Shown: piece by piece, positions 35,779 through 43,226 of the stretch
Layout: each line of letters opens with the position of its first letter
How positions within the stretch are numbered: position 1 is the first letter of the stretch
Assembly: GCF_001238295.1 (NCBI RefSeq)
Contig: NZ_LGXZ01000007.1
Span: 186,001-250,000, forward strand
Length of the DNA stretch: 64,000 bases
DNA from: Ruegeria sp. 6PALISEP08
GTDB lineage: Bacteria > Pseudomonadota > Alphaproteobacteria > Rhodobacterales > Rhodobacteraceae
Direction of reading: 5' to 3'
Notes under the pieces: model-generated
Told to the model about the DNA's origin: nothing
Seen by the model: the letters and a program-made list of their open reading frames with translations, nothing else
Database searches by the model: none
Made by a program: the position numbers and the translations under genes

Positions 35779-36746
35779 CCTTTCCTTGGGTTTAGCTCTG
35801 CCTTGGCCTTCTGCGCGAAGTCCTTTCGCACCAGGTCCCGGTGCTCAGACACGAAGGCGTCAATCTCGCCAGCCTGCACATCGACCGCCTTCATGACATC
35901 GTCATGGTAGGATTGAACCTGCGCGGCGGCGTCCGGTGCCAGTAACGGCAAGACATCGTCCAGGGCACCTTTTGCAACCCAGGCCAGCAGGTTCTTTTCG
36001 TGTGCCAACCCGGAATGCGCCTTGTGACGCAGGACATAAGCGTCGGCTTTGATCTTCAGCCTGTGGCCGTCCTCGAACGCGATGACATAACCTTCGACAC
36101 CCTCCAATGCCTGCGCATCAGTCCAGAACCGATGAAGGTCCTCGACGCTTTGGAACTGCGCGACGATCGGAACACCGTGCCGAAAGGCGATGGCCTCCAG
36201 CTCCGCGTGTGGCATGTACGCCCCCGTCCACATATGCCGGATCGCCAGCAAGGTCAGCTGCGGAACATCATAAGCCAGCACCACCCGGTTCTCGGGCGCA
36301 GTGAACTCGAAGATCGGCGTGAAACCTGCCGCGATCATATCGGCGCAAAGTGCTTTGACCTCAGGTCCTGCAACAGCCCATGCAGCCCGGGACTGTGCGG
36401 CAATGCCCATCCGGGTCATGAACACCATCTCACCCCTGACAATCGCCGGGTGGATCATCGAGCCGTCCAGCTTATCCAGAACCGCATGAGACGCATCCCA
36501 CGGCTCTTCCTGCACCGGGCGCTTTTCACCCAGATTGAAGAACTTGTGGAACGGCCGAGCGATCAGTTTGCTGTCGGGGTTAAATTTCAACCCTCGGCAT
36601 TCCCGGGCTACTGCGCTGTCGAACGTGTTGTCCAGCGTGTAGAGGTAGTTGATCACCGAGTATCCATCATGGTCGAAATGAAAGATCCCGGTGTCGGGGA
36701 CAATGTGCGGGAGGACGTCCTCCAGCGTTTCGATGATATGGTCCAT
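35658..36746 (-). CDS. T4 RNA ligase 1 (Rnl1/RnlA)-like RNA ligase
   Basis: A 362-residue ATP-dependent RNA ligase that seals 3'-OH/5'-phosphate ends. All nucleotidyltransferase motifs are visible: motif I with the adenylated Lys92 in LDKLDGSM, ECRGLKF just before it, motif III-like IFEFTAPENRVV near 145-155, motif IV LEGVEGYVIAF near 214-223 and motif V RLKIKADAYV near 229-238. The T4 enzyme repairs tRNA cut by host nucleases. The last 40 codons overlap the ParB-fold gene in antisense and look unlike the rest, so the natural C-terminus may be altered. GGAG precedes the ATG. A leader ORF and terminator lie upstream. Confidence 0.87.
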   Translation of the reverse strand: MDHIIETLEDVLPHIVPDTGIFHFDHDGYSVINYLYTLDNTFDSAVARECRGLKFNPDSKLIARPFHKFFNLGEKRPVQEEPWDASHAVLDKLDGSMIHPAIVRGEMVFMTRMGIAAQSRAAWAVAGPEVKALCADMIAAGFTPIFEFTAPENRVVLAYDVPQLTLLAIRHMWTGAYMPHAELEAIAFRHGVPIVAQFQSVEDLHRFWTDAQALEGVEGYVIAFEDGHRLKIKADAYVLRHKAHSGLAHEKNLLAWVAKGALDDVLPLLAPDAAAQVQSYHDDVMKAVDVQAGEIDAFVSEHRDLVRKDFAQKAKAELNPRKGQCNLARTRKASTVSPPRARIASNRWRPSISTNLLLSARI

Positions 36747-36760
36747 GTCTATGCTCCAGA

Positions 36761-36791
36761 AAAAGAAAAAGCCGCCTCGGAAAGAGACGGC
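36761..36791 (-). terminator. Terminator hairpin in the RNA ligase leader
   Basis: Read on the minus strand: stem GCCGTCTC / GAGGCGGC with a 5-base loop TTTCC, then TTTTTCTTTT. The stem has one G-T pair. It is a good intrinsic terminator, but it sits 14 bases before the ligase ATG, after a 34-codon ORF. It therefore either ends a small transcript or acts as an attenuator for the ligase gene. Confidence 0.72.
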
Positions 36792-36821
36792 CTGTTTCGG
36801 ACAAAAAAGGGTGGTTTTAGA

Positions 36822-36926
36822 TCACTCGGGTCTTAGTCCACCTGTCGAAGAGAAGCCGTCAAAAAGCACTGCGCCGCGATCATCCGCGCACAGCTGTTGT
36901 GGTATGTATGAGCTTACAAAGGTCAT
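36822..36926 (-). CDS. Putative leader peptide, 34 residues, upstream of RNA ligase
   Basis: An ATG-started frame with a very strong ribosome site (AGGAGAAG) close behind a promoter-like sequence. It encodes MTFVSSYIPQQLCADD, then a segment containing LFDGFSSTGG, and ends RPE. No membrane segment or known motif. The GAC-GGC codons (36855-36860) can pair with the 5' arm of the downstream terminator, the behaviour expected of an antiterminator. It could instead be an independent small protein gene. Confidence 0.5.
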   Translation of the reverse strand: MTFVSSYIPQQLCADDRGAVLFDGFSSTGGLRPE

Positions 36927-36948
36927 CTCAGCTTCTCCTGATCCCGCG

Positions 36949-36976
36949 TCTAAAGGGTACGGCCCTTTCGGTTCAA
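36949..36976 (-). promoter_or_regulatory. Candidate promoter for leader peptide and RNA ligase
   Basis: On the minus strand, TTGAAC (-35, complement at 36971-36976) is separated by 16 bases from TTTAGA (-10, complement at 36949-36954). Transcription would begin close to the ribosome site of the leader ORF. Sequence match is moderate. Confidence 0.45.
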
Positions 36977-36984
36977 GAAGTTAA

Positions 36985-37354
36985 TCCACTTTGAAAAAAC
37001 GCGTGAACCGATGGGACTGGAATGACACCGACACTAAAAGCGCTGCAAGACTACAACCGATCCGATACGAATTGGATGTATTGCAATTCCGCAATCCAGA
37101 CGTTCTGCTCGCGCCCTACGAAAAGTAGCTAAGCGGGACGATACTGACTTTCGTTGCCAGCGCACCAACGGCAGCTATTTACGCATCGCGTCTGTCGCAA
37201 AGAGAAAGAGGCAAAACCGGATACAGGCCAATCACTTCGGACAATTTGAAACGGATTCCCCGGTACTTATTCACGTCGACGCCGCACGAACTTACGGCTT
37301 TCAAACTAAGTTTTCGTCGAAATTGGTAGCGAACTTATTACTAGAACCGCGCCT
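36985..37354. other. Non-coding stretch between RNA ligase leader and Rieske operon
   Basis: No supported gene on either strand. A TCTGTCGCAA decamer at 37191-37200 matches the tips of the IS6 elements in this window but has no partner, so it may be a last trace of an IS end. The leftward Rieske operon ends at 37355 without an obvious hairpin. Confidence 0.4.
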
Positions 37355-38413
37355 CTAATTGTCGAAGCTAATGCTCAGTTTATCTGAGGTAGCGATACTC
37401 TGGCAGGTTAATATATCTCCTCGGGTGACATCGCTGTCTTCAAGGGCCATTCGAGCATGCATATGGACCTGACCTTTTGTTAGACGCGCTTTGCAAGCGC
37501 CGCATACTCCGGACTGGCAACTGAAAGGTGGTGTTAAGCCCGCCGACAATATTGCATTCAGTAGCGTTTGATCTGCGGCAACAGGAACCTCGTGTGTCGC
37601 CCCGCCCAGTTCAACTTGTGCATTAGCTGCGTTACCCGTCACACTGGACGCTGTGACTGCTGTCCCTCCGAAGCTTTCCATGTGAATGCGGTTCGCGGGT
37701 ACATCCAGCGCCATCAGCGCCTGCTTTACGCCCGCATTCATGGCTCCGGGACCGCAAATCCAGTATTGGACATCTTGCGCTACAGGCGGGGTTTCCGTCA
37801 CGGCGGCCTTTATAGCTTCGGCATCCACGCGTCCTTTTCGCCACGGGCTGACCCAACTCCACAGCGAAAGTGCGGATAGGACATGGCGCAGTGTGAACTG
37901 GTTGGCATGATCTGTTTTCAGCTTGTCCAGTTCTTTGCTAAAGATGATGCTCTCGCTATCAGCGTTGCCATAAATCAGATGGGCCACTGAATGAGGTTCT
38001 TCTTTGAGGACCGCGTTGATCATTGCGAAAAGCGGCGTGATGCCACTGCCTGCGCCAAAGAAATAGTGCGTGCGACGATTCACTGGGTCCGGTGTCAGGG
38101 AAAACTGACCGAATGGCGGCATGACATCGACCGTATCGCCGGGCTTTAGGTAGTCTCCGATGTGATTTGAAACCAGCCCCTTGGCCACCCGTTTTACCGT
38201 GATGCGCAGCGGGGCACCGGGTGGGTTGGAAATAGTGTAACTACGGCGCTGCTCTTTGCCATTCAGATGAAAGCGCAAGGTCACATGCTGCCCGGCTTGC
38301 CAGCGAAACGTCTCTGACAGGTTTTCAGGCAAATCAAAGGTCACGCTTGTGGCCTTGCCTTTGATCTCAGGTCGGATTTCAGCAACTTTCAGGGAATAGA
38401 AATTGGGGTTCAT
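37355..38413 (-). CDS. Ferredoxin reductase component of a Rieske oxygenase (PaaE-like FAD/[2Fe-2S] protein)
   Basis: A 352-residue electron-transfer protein. The N-terminal FAD domain has RRSYTISNPPG, then an NAD(P)H domain (FFGAGSGITPLFAM, YWICGPGAMNAGV), and a C-terminal plant-type ferredoxin domain with SCQSGVCGACKARL and a later TCQ. This order (FNR then ferredoxin) is that of PaaE and the reductases of glycine betaine or carnitine monooxygenases. The ATG at 38411-38413 starts just seven bases after the preceding gene. It should reduce the Rieske oxygenase encoded in the same operon. Confidence 0.89.
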   Translation of the reverse strand: MNPNFYSLKVAEIRPEIKGKATSVTFDLPENLSETFRWQAGQHVTLRFHLNGKEQRRSYTISNPPGAPLRITVKRVAKGLVSNHIGDYLKPGDTVDVMPPFGQFSLTPDPVNRRTHYFFGAGSGITPLFAMINAVLKEEPHSVAHLIYGNADSESIIFSKELDKLKTDHANQFTLRHVLSALSLWSWVSPWRKGRVDAEAIKAAVTETPPVAQDVQYWICGPGAMNAGVKQALMALDVPANRIHMESFGGTAVTASSVTGNAANAQVELGGATHEVPVAADQTLLNAILSAGLTPPFSCQSGVCGACKARLTKGQVHMHARMALEDSDVTRGDILTCQSIATSDKLSISFDN

Positions 38414-38420
38414 AGCAGCC

Positions 38421-38906
38421 TCAGCGATAATCAAGCGTGGTGTCGAGCGCACGGATGGTCATCCGGCCGGCCTGAGAGACGATGAGGAATTCATCCGTCT
38501 GATTCAGCGTTCCGGTTGTGCCACCCCAAATGTATTCAACACGGGTCGTGGCGGTGACACGCGTGCCGCCCTCGGTGGTTTCTGAGGCAATTGTGGGCGC
38601 ATTGCGCCTGGTTTCCCTGTATCCCTGCTTCGCGTCGACCACTGTGGGATCCTGATGCCAATCAGGAAGTGTTTCCCAATCGGCCACTGGATAGGAAAAC
38701 GTCTCATCTGGCTGACCCAACCCGAATTTGATTGTGACAGTATGCACTGCCTTCGGGTGCCAGTCTTTCCAAGTCGCGGCGATTGCTGCCTCATCTGTTG
38801 CATTGAGATAGCGCTCCGCCAGGTCCTCGGGTTCGTCTGACGGACTGGCCAAGACCAGTCCGGTTGCCAGGATCGTACCGATCAAGGTTGCAAAAATGCG
38901 TTTCAT
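38421..38906 (-). CDS. Secreted small protein of unknown function, possibly NTF2-like
   Basis: A 161-residue protein with a clear signal peptide (residues 1-20, RIFATLIGTILATGLVLA). The body (LAERYLNATDEAAIAATW, TRVEYIWGGTTGTLNQTDEF) has the alternating helix-then-strand look of NTF2/SnoaL-like domains, often used to bind small hydrophobic ligands. It lies between the Rieske oxygenase and reductase genes in one operon, so a role in substrate binding or delivery in the periplasm is conceivable. No catalytic motif is visible. Confidence 0.72.
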   Translation of the reverse strand: MKRIFATLIGTILATGLVLASPSDEPEDLAERYLNATDEAAIAATWKDWHPKAVHTVTIKFGLGQPDETFSYPVADWETLPDWHQDPTVVDAKQGYRETRRNAPTIASETTEGGTRVTATTRVEYIWGGTTGTLNQTDEFLIVSQAGRMTIRALDTTLDYR

Positions 38907-38990
38907 TTACTTTCCAAATTTGCCGGAGTGGATGGAGGTGTACGAACAGTCAATTGAAGGAGTGATCCGATATTGACCCAAGGCATCTGG

Positions 38991-40154
38991 CTAAGTTCCG
39001 GCCTCTTGTGTCTCAAGGAAGTCCAGGATTGCTTGTTGGTGTCTGACAACGGGGCTTTCTCCGTTGGCGGCTGGGCCGACCTCAAAAAACGGGCTGGTCA
39101 AAGACTTTTGCTGTTGCTCACAGGCGTATATGTCCTCGGCTGTGAAATCACCTGACGCCATTGGATCATCTTCGCCGATTGCGTCGCTGTCAGGATATTT
39201 CGGGCCGCCGAAATCCTTCCAGAAACTCCAACTGCTCCATTCCTGTTTCTGAAATTCCCACCCTGAGGCATTCGCCAGTTTGGTGCGGTTTTCCACGCGC
39301 GTCAGATCAGGACCCAAGGGCGTGATAATGAAGATGTTCCAGCTATCCTCGCCCGCGCCAAGCCCTATACCGGGAAACAGCATTGGCACCCAGGCGCCAA
39401 TATGGGGTTCCGGTATTGCCCGGGGTGTAGGCAGGTTTTTCTCCAAATCCTTTGCATAATCAGACGCCGGCGGTTCCCAGAAGTGATAATGCGGACCTTT
39501 CCAGCCGTATTCCGCCCGTGCATGATCATACATGTGGAGCGTGTTCGAATGAAGATGGCTCAGGTGATAGACGTCGATATAGTTCTCGACCACGATCTTC
39601 CAGTTGGCCTTGATCTCATAGCTTTGCCGCGCATCGGGATATTCCACCAACTCTTCCGGTTTGTGTGGTCCCAACAGCGGATCAACCGCACCGAACCACT
39701 CAACAAGGCTTGGCGGATTTGGATCAGGATGCACAAAAAGCATACCACGCCAGATATCGACACTGGCGGGTTTCAGGCCGAGGCAGGATTTGTCGACCCC
39801 ATTGGGATATTCCTTTGCTTCATCGGGAATAGAAATAAGGTTGCCCTCGAGGTCGTATGTCCAGTCATGGTAGGGGCATGTCAGCGCCTTTTGCGTTTTC
39901 CCGACAGCCCGGATCAACTGTGTACCACGGTGACGGCAGATGTTATGAAATGCCCGCAGACGGTGATCGCGCCCCATCACGATAAAGATGTTGTTCAGCC
40001 CGGCCTGGACCGAAATGAAATGACCGGGTTCCGGCACATCCTCAGCCAACCCGGCATAGCGCCAGGTTCGCGAGAAGATCAGTTGTTGTTCGCGGTCGAA
40101 CCAATCTTGTGATGTATAGGCGTCAACGGGAAGGCGGTGATACATGCGGGTCAT
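38991..40154 (-). CDS. Rieske [2Fe-2S] aromatic-ring-hydroxylating-type oxygenase, alpha subunit
   Basis: A 387-residue oxygenase. The Rieske cluster ligands are Cys73 and His75 (CRHRGTQ) and Cys93 and His96 (CPYHDW). The mononuclear iron site is at about residues 205-215 (DVYHLSHLH). The family includes ring dioxygenases and the demethylating or hydroxylating monooxygenases for glycine betaine, stachydrine and carnitine. With a PaaE-like reductase and no beta subunit gene, the monooxygenase type is favoured. The ATG at 40152-40154 follows AGAGG. Controlled by the TetR gene at the operon head. Confidence 0.88.
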   Translation of the reverse strand: MTRMYHRLPVDAYTSQDWFDREQQLIFSRTWRYAGLAEDVPEPGHFISVQAGLNNIFIVMGRDHRLRAFHNICRHRGTQLIRAVGKTQKALTCPYHDWTYDLEGNLISIPDEAKEYPNGVDKSCLGLKPASVDIWRGMLFVHPDPNPPSLVEWFGAVDPLLGPHKPEELVEYPDARQSYEIKANWKIVVENYIDVYHLSHLHSNTLHMYDHARAEYGWKGPHYHFWEPPASDYAKDLEKNLPTPRAIPEPHIGAWVPMLFPGIGLGAGEDSWNIFIITPLGPDLTRVENRTKLANASGWEFQKQEWSSWSFWKDFGGPKYPDSDAIGEDDPMASGDFTAEDIYACEQQQKSLTSPFFEVGPAANGESPVVRHQQAILDFLETQEAGT

Positions 40155-40164
40155 TACAAACCTC

Positions 40165-40428
40165 TTAAACAAGCCAGATGGCGTAGGTCGGAAACAGGCT
40201 GGCCGCGATCATCATCAAGCCGAACACAGCCCAAATGATCGCCACTGCCCAGAAAAGGATCGGGTCCTGATCGCGTGTGATGTCAAAGACCAGCGCGGTC
40301 TGGCCTGTCATGATCGATGGCACCAACCACCACAGAAACAGCAGACCCCAAACCCAGTAGAGCCCCAGTACAGCCGCAACCAAAAGAACTGGTAAAGCCG
40401 TATAGTTGAAAAGGCGTCGGGTGCTCAT
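40165..40428 (-). CDS. Small inner-membrane protein, 87 residues
   Basis: Two long hydrophobic segments (VLLVAAVLGLYWVWGLLFLW and, later, FWAVAIIWAVFGLMMIA) predict a two-pass or re-entrant membrane protein. It overlaps the tetR stop by four bases and ends ten bases before the Rieske gene, so it is part of that operon. Possible roles are membrane tethering of the oxygenase system or transport help. No known family recognised. The inner ATG at 40428 is preferred to a longer frame that overlaps tetR. Confidence 0.72.
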   Translation of the reverse strand: MSTRRLFNYTALPVLLVAAVLGLYWVWGLLFLWWLVPSIMTGQTALVFDITRDQDPILFWAVAIIWAVFGLMMIAASLFPTYAIWLV

Positions 40429-41015
40429 ACGGTCGTCCCCAAGCTGGCGGCAAGAATCTGTGCCGCCTGTTTCAGCTCCTCGCGCCACGCTTCAGGCGGA
40501 TTGAGCGGGGTCAGGGAATCCAAGTTCACATATGTAGCGGCAATCCCCTGAGAGACTGCGCGGATCTGTGTGGCAGAGGCATCCGGGGCAGCCCGTTTCA
40601 AGACAACTTCGATCACCTCAAAGAACCGTTCCAGGCTGTCGACAAGGGGTTGTCGCATTGACGGGTGATTGGCGACGGATGTGACAAGCGACTGGTAGGC
40701 CAGCATTACACGCGGATCATTGGGGACAGATTTATCAAACAGCAGATCGATCAGATCTGCTGTCGTGCCTGTTGGTTCTAACGCGCCCCGAAGGGAGATT
40801 GTCGCCTGCGCAAACCTGTCTACAACATGGTTTATTAGGGCCCCGGTCATCTGGTCTTTGTTGCCCAAATAGTGACGCAGGATGGGTCGTTTGACGCCGG
40901 CCTCAGTGGCGACTCGCTCTTGGGTTGCCCCCTCCAATCCGAAACGGGACACACAGGTGAGATATGCATCAAGGATCTGTTCTGATCGCTGGTCTTTCAG
41001 GCTGGGGCGGGGCAT
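40425..41015 (-). CDS. TetR-family transcriptional regulator
   Basis: A 196-residue TetR protein. The helix-turn-helix is at about residues 30-50 (TQERVATEAGVKRPILRHYL), with LGNKDQM following as usual. The C-terminal ligand domain is unlike any I can name. It is the first gene of the leftward Rieske operon, overlapping the next gene by ATGA. Two identical-type palindromes lie just upstream, so it most likely represses its own operon until the oxygenase substrate or product binds. Confidence 0.9.
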   Translation of the reverse strand: MPRPSLKDQRSEQILDAYLTCVSRFGLEGATQERVATEAGVKRPILRHYLGNKDQMTGALINHVVDRFAQATISLRGALEPTGTTADLIDLLFDKSVPNDPRVMLAYQSLVTSVANHPSMRQPLVDSLERFFEVIEVVLKRAAPDASATQIRAVSQGIAATYVNLDSLTPLNPPEAWREELKQAAQILAASLGTTV

Positions 41016-41031
41016 GGTTTTCTCTCGTTTA

Positions 41032-41047
41032 TTGTCACATCTGACAA
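41032..41047. promoter_or_regulatory. TetR operator, proximal copy
   Basis: TTGTCACATCTGACAA: 6-base inverted arms TTGTCA/TGACAA around four bases, 16 bases upstream of the tetR start. The same arms with another 4-base spacer recur 34 bases upstream. Confidence 0.68.
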
Positions 41048-41064
41048 ATAACTACGTAAAGTAT

Positions 41065-41082
41065 ATTGTCAATAGTGACAAT
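41065..41082. promoter_or_regulatory. TetR operator, distal copy
   Basis: ATTGTCAATAGTGACAAT: the arms TTGTCA/TGACAA recur with a 4-base spacer and one extra matching base on each side. Centre-to-centre distance to the proximal site is 34 bases, near three helical turns, which suits two dimers on one face of the DNA. Confidence 0.68.
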
Positions 41083-41131
41083 TAATAAATCCTTGTAAGG
41101 ACCGGTGCGCCCACAGCCCCGAGAGGTTGTC

Positions 41132-42163
41132 TCAATGCATTAAGGTTTCAGTGTTTGTTGCCGACTTAGGTAGCTTTCGCCACATTGAATCGGTGTCAAT
41201 TTCAAGGTTGCCAAACAGTTTTCCCGCCCAATCGACGGCCCCGGATGTCAAAAGAAAAACCTCGGGCACCACAATCCATTCACCAATCCAGACGCCGCCG
41301 GAACGCTCGTGCTGGTGCAAAGTCAATTCGCCAATCTGCTCGGCTCGTTGACGGCCCAGTCTTCCGACAGCCTCGCCAAACTCCGACGCCCGTTGGTTCT
41401 GCTTATGCGCCATTGCGGATGAGGCGCCGCGGCCGATTTCACGACCTTCAGAGATCTCGGCTATGTCCGTTGAGGATAGCAAATTGACGTTGTGCGAGAT
41501 TTTACAGATCGTCGCACATAACGTTCCAAGCGCTGTCACAATGTCCGCCATTCCGTCCCTTGCATTTTGCCAGTGTGGATCGACCGCGTTCAGACCCAGA
41601 GCCTTGGCGACCGCTTCTTTGACTTGCATACCATCATCATTTTCATACGCTCTCAGATCGCCAACCGGTCCTCCGATCTGAACGTTCAACCCGCGTTGCG
41701 CGGCGTCATCAATTGCATTCTGTCGACGCAATAGTTCAGATTTCCAGACTCGTAGTTTGGTGGCGAAGCGCATCGGAACGGCGTGCTGACCGTTGGTGCG
41801 CCCCATCATCATTGTGACACCATGATGGTCGATATGCCGATCCAACATGGTGATGAGCCGCTGTACCTTCATATCGATCTCTGTGAGCCCGATCTTCATT
41901 TGCATCGCAAGAGCCGTATCCATGATGTCTTGCGTCGTTGCACGGAAGTGAAAGTATTTGGCGTGATCACCAAGCGTGGTGCGCATCTGCTGAATAAGTC
42001 CGACGATGGGCCGACCCACGATCAGCATGTCTGCCTGCATTTGATCCTTGTCGAGCAGCTGGGTCGACAAAGCCTCAATCGCACGGGCTGCATCACTAGG
42101 AATAAGCCCCGCCTCGGCCTGGCATTGGGCCAACGTCCTCTCACTGTCTGCCTTCGCGTGCAT
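41132..42163 (-). CDS. 3-carboxy-cis,cis-muconate cycloisomerase (PcaB)/adenylosuccinate lyase-family protein, N-terminally altered
   Basis: A 343-residue fumarase/aspartase-superfamily protein. Family sequence begins at about residue 10 (LAQCQAEAGLIPSDAARAIE), with TTQDIMDTALAMQ, GRTNGQHAVPMRFATKL and the signature GASSAMAHKQNQRASE. The roughly 30 residues normally before this are replaced: the start codon and first residues lie in an IS6 end (42135-42190). The frame ends soon after MWRKL, earlier than in the longer family members. It is probably a truncated, non-functional relic or a recently altered enzyme. Start could be TTG at 42175 or ATG at 42163. Confidence 0.7.
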   Translation of the reverse strand: MHAKADSERTLAQCQAEAGLIPSDAARAIEALSTQLLDKDQMQADMLIVGRPIVGLIQQMRTTLGDHAKYFHFRATTQDIMDTALAMQMKIGLTEIDMKVQRLITMLDRHIDHHGVTMMMGRTNGQHAVPMRFATKLRVWKSELLRRQNAIDDAAQRGLNVQIGGPVGDLRAYENDDGMQVKEAVAKALGLNAVDPHWQNARDGMADIVTALGTLCATICKISHNVNLLSSTDIAEISEGREIGRGASSAMAHKQNQRASEFGEAVGRLGRQRAEQIGELTLHQHERSGGVWIGEWIVVPEVFLLTSGAVDWAGKLFGNLEIDTDSMWRKLPKSATNTETLMH

Positions 42164-42190
42164 CAATGGGAACAAGTTTGCAATAGATCT
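42135..42190. mobile_element. IS6-family right-end fragment
   Basis: About 56 bases match the right end of the dead IS6 element at 33.45-33.50 kb at roughly four positions in five, including the tip GTTTGCAATAGATCT versus GTTTGCAACAGATCC. No transposase sequence adjoins it. It joins the PcaB-like ORF to the LysR gene's stop, five bases away. Confidence 0.65.
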
Positions 42191-42194
42191 GACT

Positions 42195-43121
42195 TCAATT
42201 CATATGAAACCCGCAGCCGGGCAGGTCGCACCATTCCGACAACAGCTTGGCGATTTGTAAAATCGGATCTCCTTCTTCGAGATCCTCCGAGCGCAACACC
42301 GCGTGCCAAGGCACGGAAATCCCGTCCTGAGTAACCTGGGCACCAACGATGCGACCTTCTTTCAATGCGGATTGAAGCGCCCAGTTGGACAACACACTTG
42401 TGCCCAGATCCGAGGCAACCAGTTCGACAATCGCCTCGGGCAGTTCAACGGTCGCGGCCCATTTCGGGTAGCTGTCCGTGGGGCGAAACAACAGCGCAAA
42501 TTCCCTGTCTGGTTCGGGGATCTTGGTATAGGTGATGAAAGGCTCGCCCACGATATCAGAACCTTCCACATATGGGCGATCTGCCAGACGATGTGACGGC
42601 GGCATGATGTAAAGCAGAGGATCGTCAAACAGTTTGATGCTGCTGAGTCCGGCCTGCGACACCTTGCCTGAGGTAATCGCAATGTCCAGATGCCGGTTCA
42701 AAAGCCCGGTCAGCGGATCACTGCGCGCACCAGCCATGATCTGAATATCGATCCCGTCGGTACGTGATTTCATAAATTTGATGAAGGAGGGCAGCCAGCG
42801 ATAGTTGCTGTAGGCTTCGACCGACAGTCGCACCACATGCTGCACATTGGCATTCATGCGCCGCACGTCCTCTTCCGCGCGGCTCAGATCGGTGAGGATG
42901 CGTTCTGCCACGATTGCCATGTAATCCGCCGCCGGTGTCCGACGCAGTTTCTTGTGCATTCGGGTGAACAGGGGCACATCCAGCCGACGTTCGGCCTCGC
43001 GCAGGCGATGCGACAGGGCCGATGGTGTGACCCCCAGTTTCTTGGCGGCATCGGTGATCCGACCGGTTTCGTTTATTGCCTGGATCAGTTGCAGATGCCG
43101 TAGATCGAGCAGCGGTTTCAT
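42195..43121 (-). CDS. LysR-type transcriptional regulator, MetR-like
   Basis: A 308-residue LysR protein whose N-terminus (LRHLQLIQAINETGRITDAA, then KLGVTPSALSHRLREAE and RRLDVPLFTR) closely recalls MetR. The effector domain follows. It diverges from the aminotransferase operon. A MetR-type box (TGAA-N5-TTCA) sits between them and again before the MttB operon 13 kb away. The stop lies just after an IS6 end, so the last few residues may be non-native. It is the likely regulator of both operons; the inducer is unknown and methionine control need not apply. Confidence 0.88.
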   Translation of the reverse strand: MKPLLDLRHLQLIQAINETGRITDAAKKLGVTPSALSHRLREAERRLDVPLFTRMHKKLRRTPAADYMAIVAERILTDLSRAEEDVRRMNANVQHVVRLSVEAYSNYRWLPSFIKFMKSRTDGIDIQIMAGARSDPLTGLLNRHLDIAITSGKVSQAGLSSIKLFDDPLLYIMPPSHRLADRPYVEGSDIVGEPFITYTKIPEPDREFALLFRPTDSYPKWAATVELPEAIVELVASDLGTSVLSNWALQSALKEGRIVGAQVTQDGISVPWHAVLRSEDLEEGDPILQIAKLLSEWCDLPGCGFHMN

Positions 43122-43133
43122 GTGTTTTTAGCC

Positions 43134-43146
43134 TGAATCAAATTCA
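43134..43146. promoter_or_regulatory. MetR-type LysR box, copy 1
   Basis: TGAATCAAATTCA fits TGAA-N5-TTCA and the general T-N11-A rule. It lies 13 bases upstream of the LysR start and 80 bases before the aminotransferase start. A copy differing at one base, TGAATGAAATTCA, is at 56213-56225. Confidence 0.6.
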
Positions 43147-43226
43147 CGAAAACCAAAAAACTTCGAAATTGAAATTCAGTCAATAAAAAGGTGAAGTTCC
43201 GGCAGATTTTCATTTGGAGCATCCCC

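Noticed and set aside
37188-37202. Possible further IS6 tip (TCTGTCGCAA)
   Set aside because: Only ten bases match, with no transposase sequence or partner end nearby, so chance cannot be excluded.
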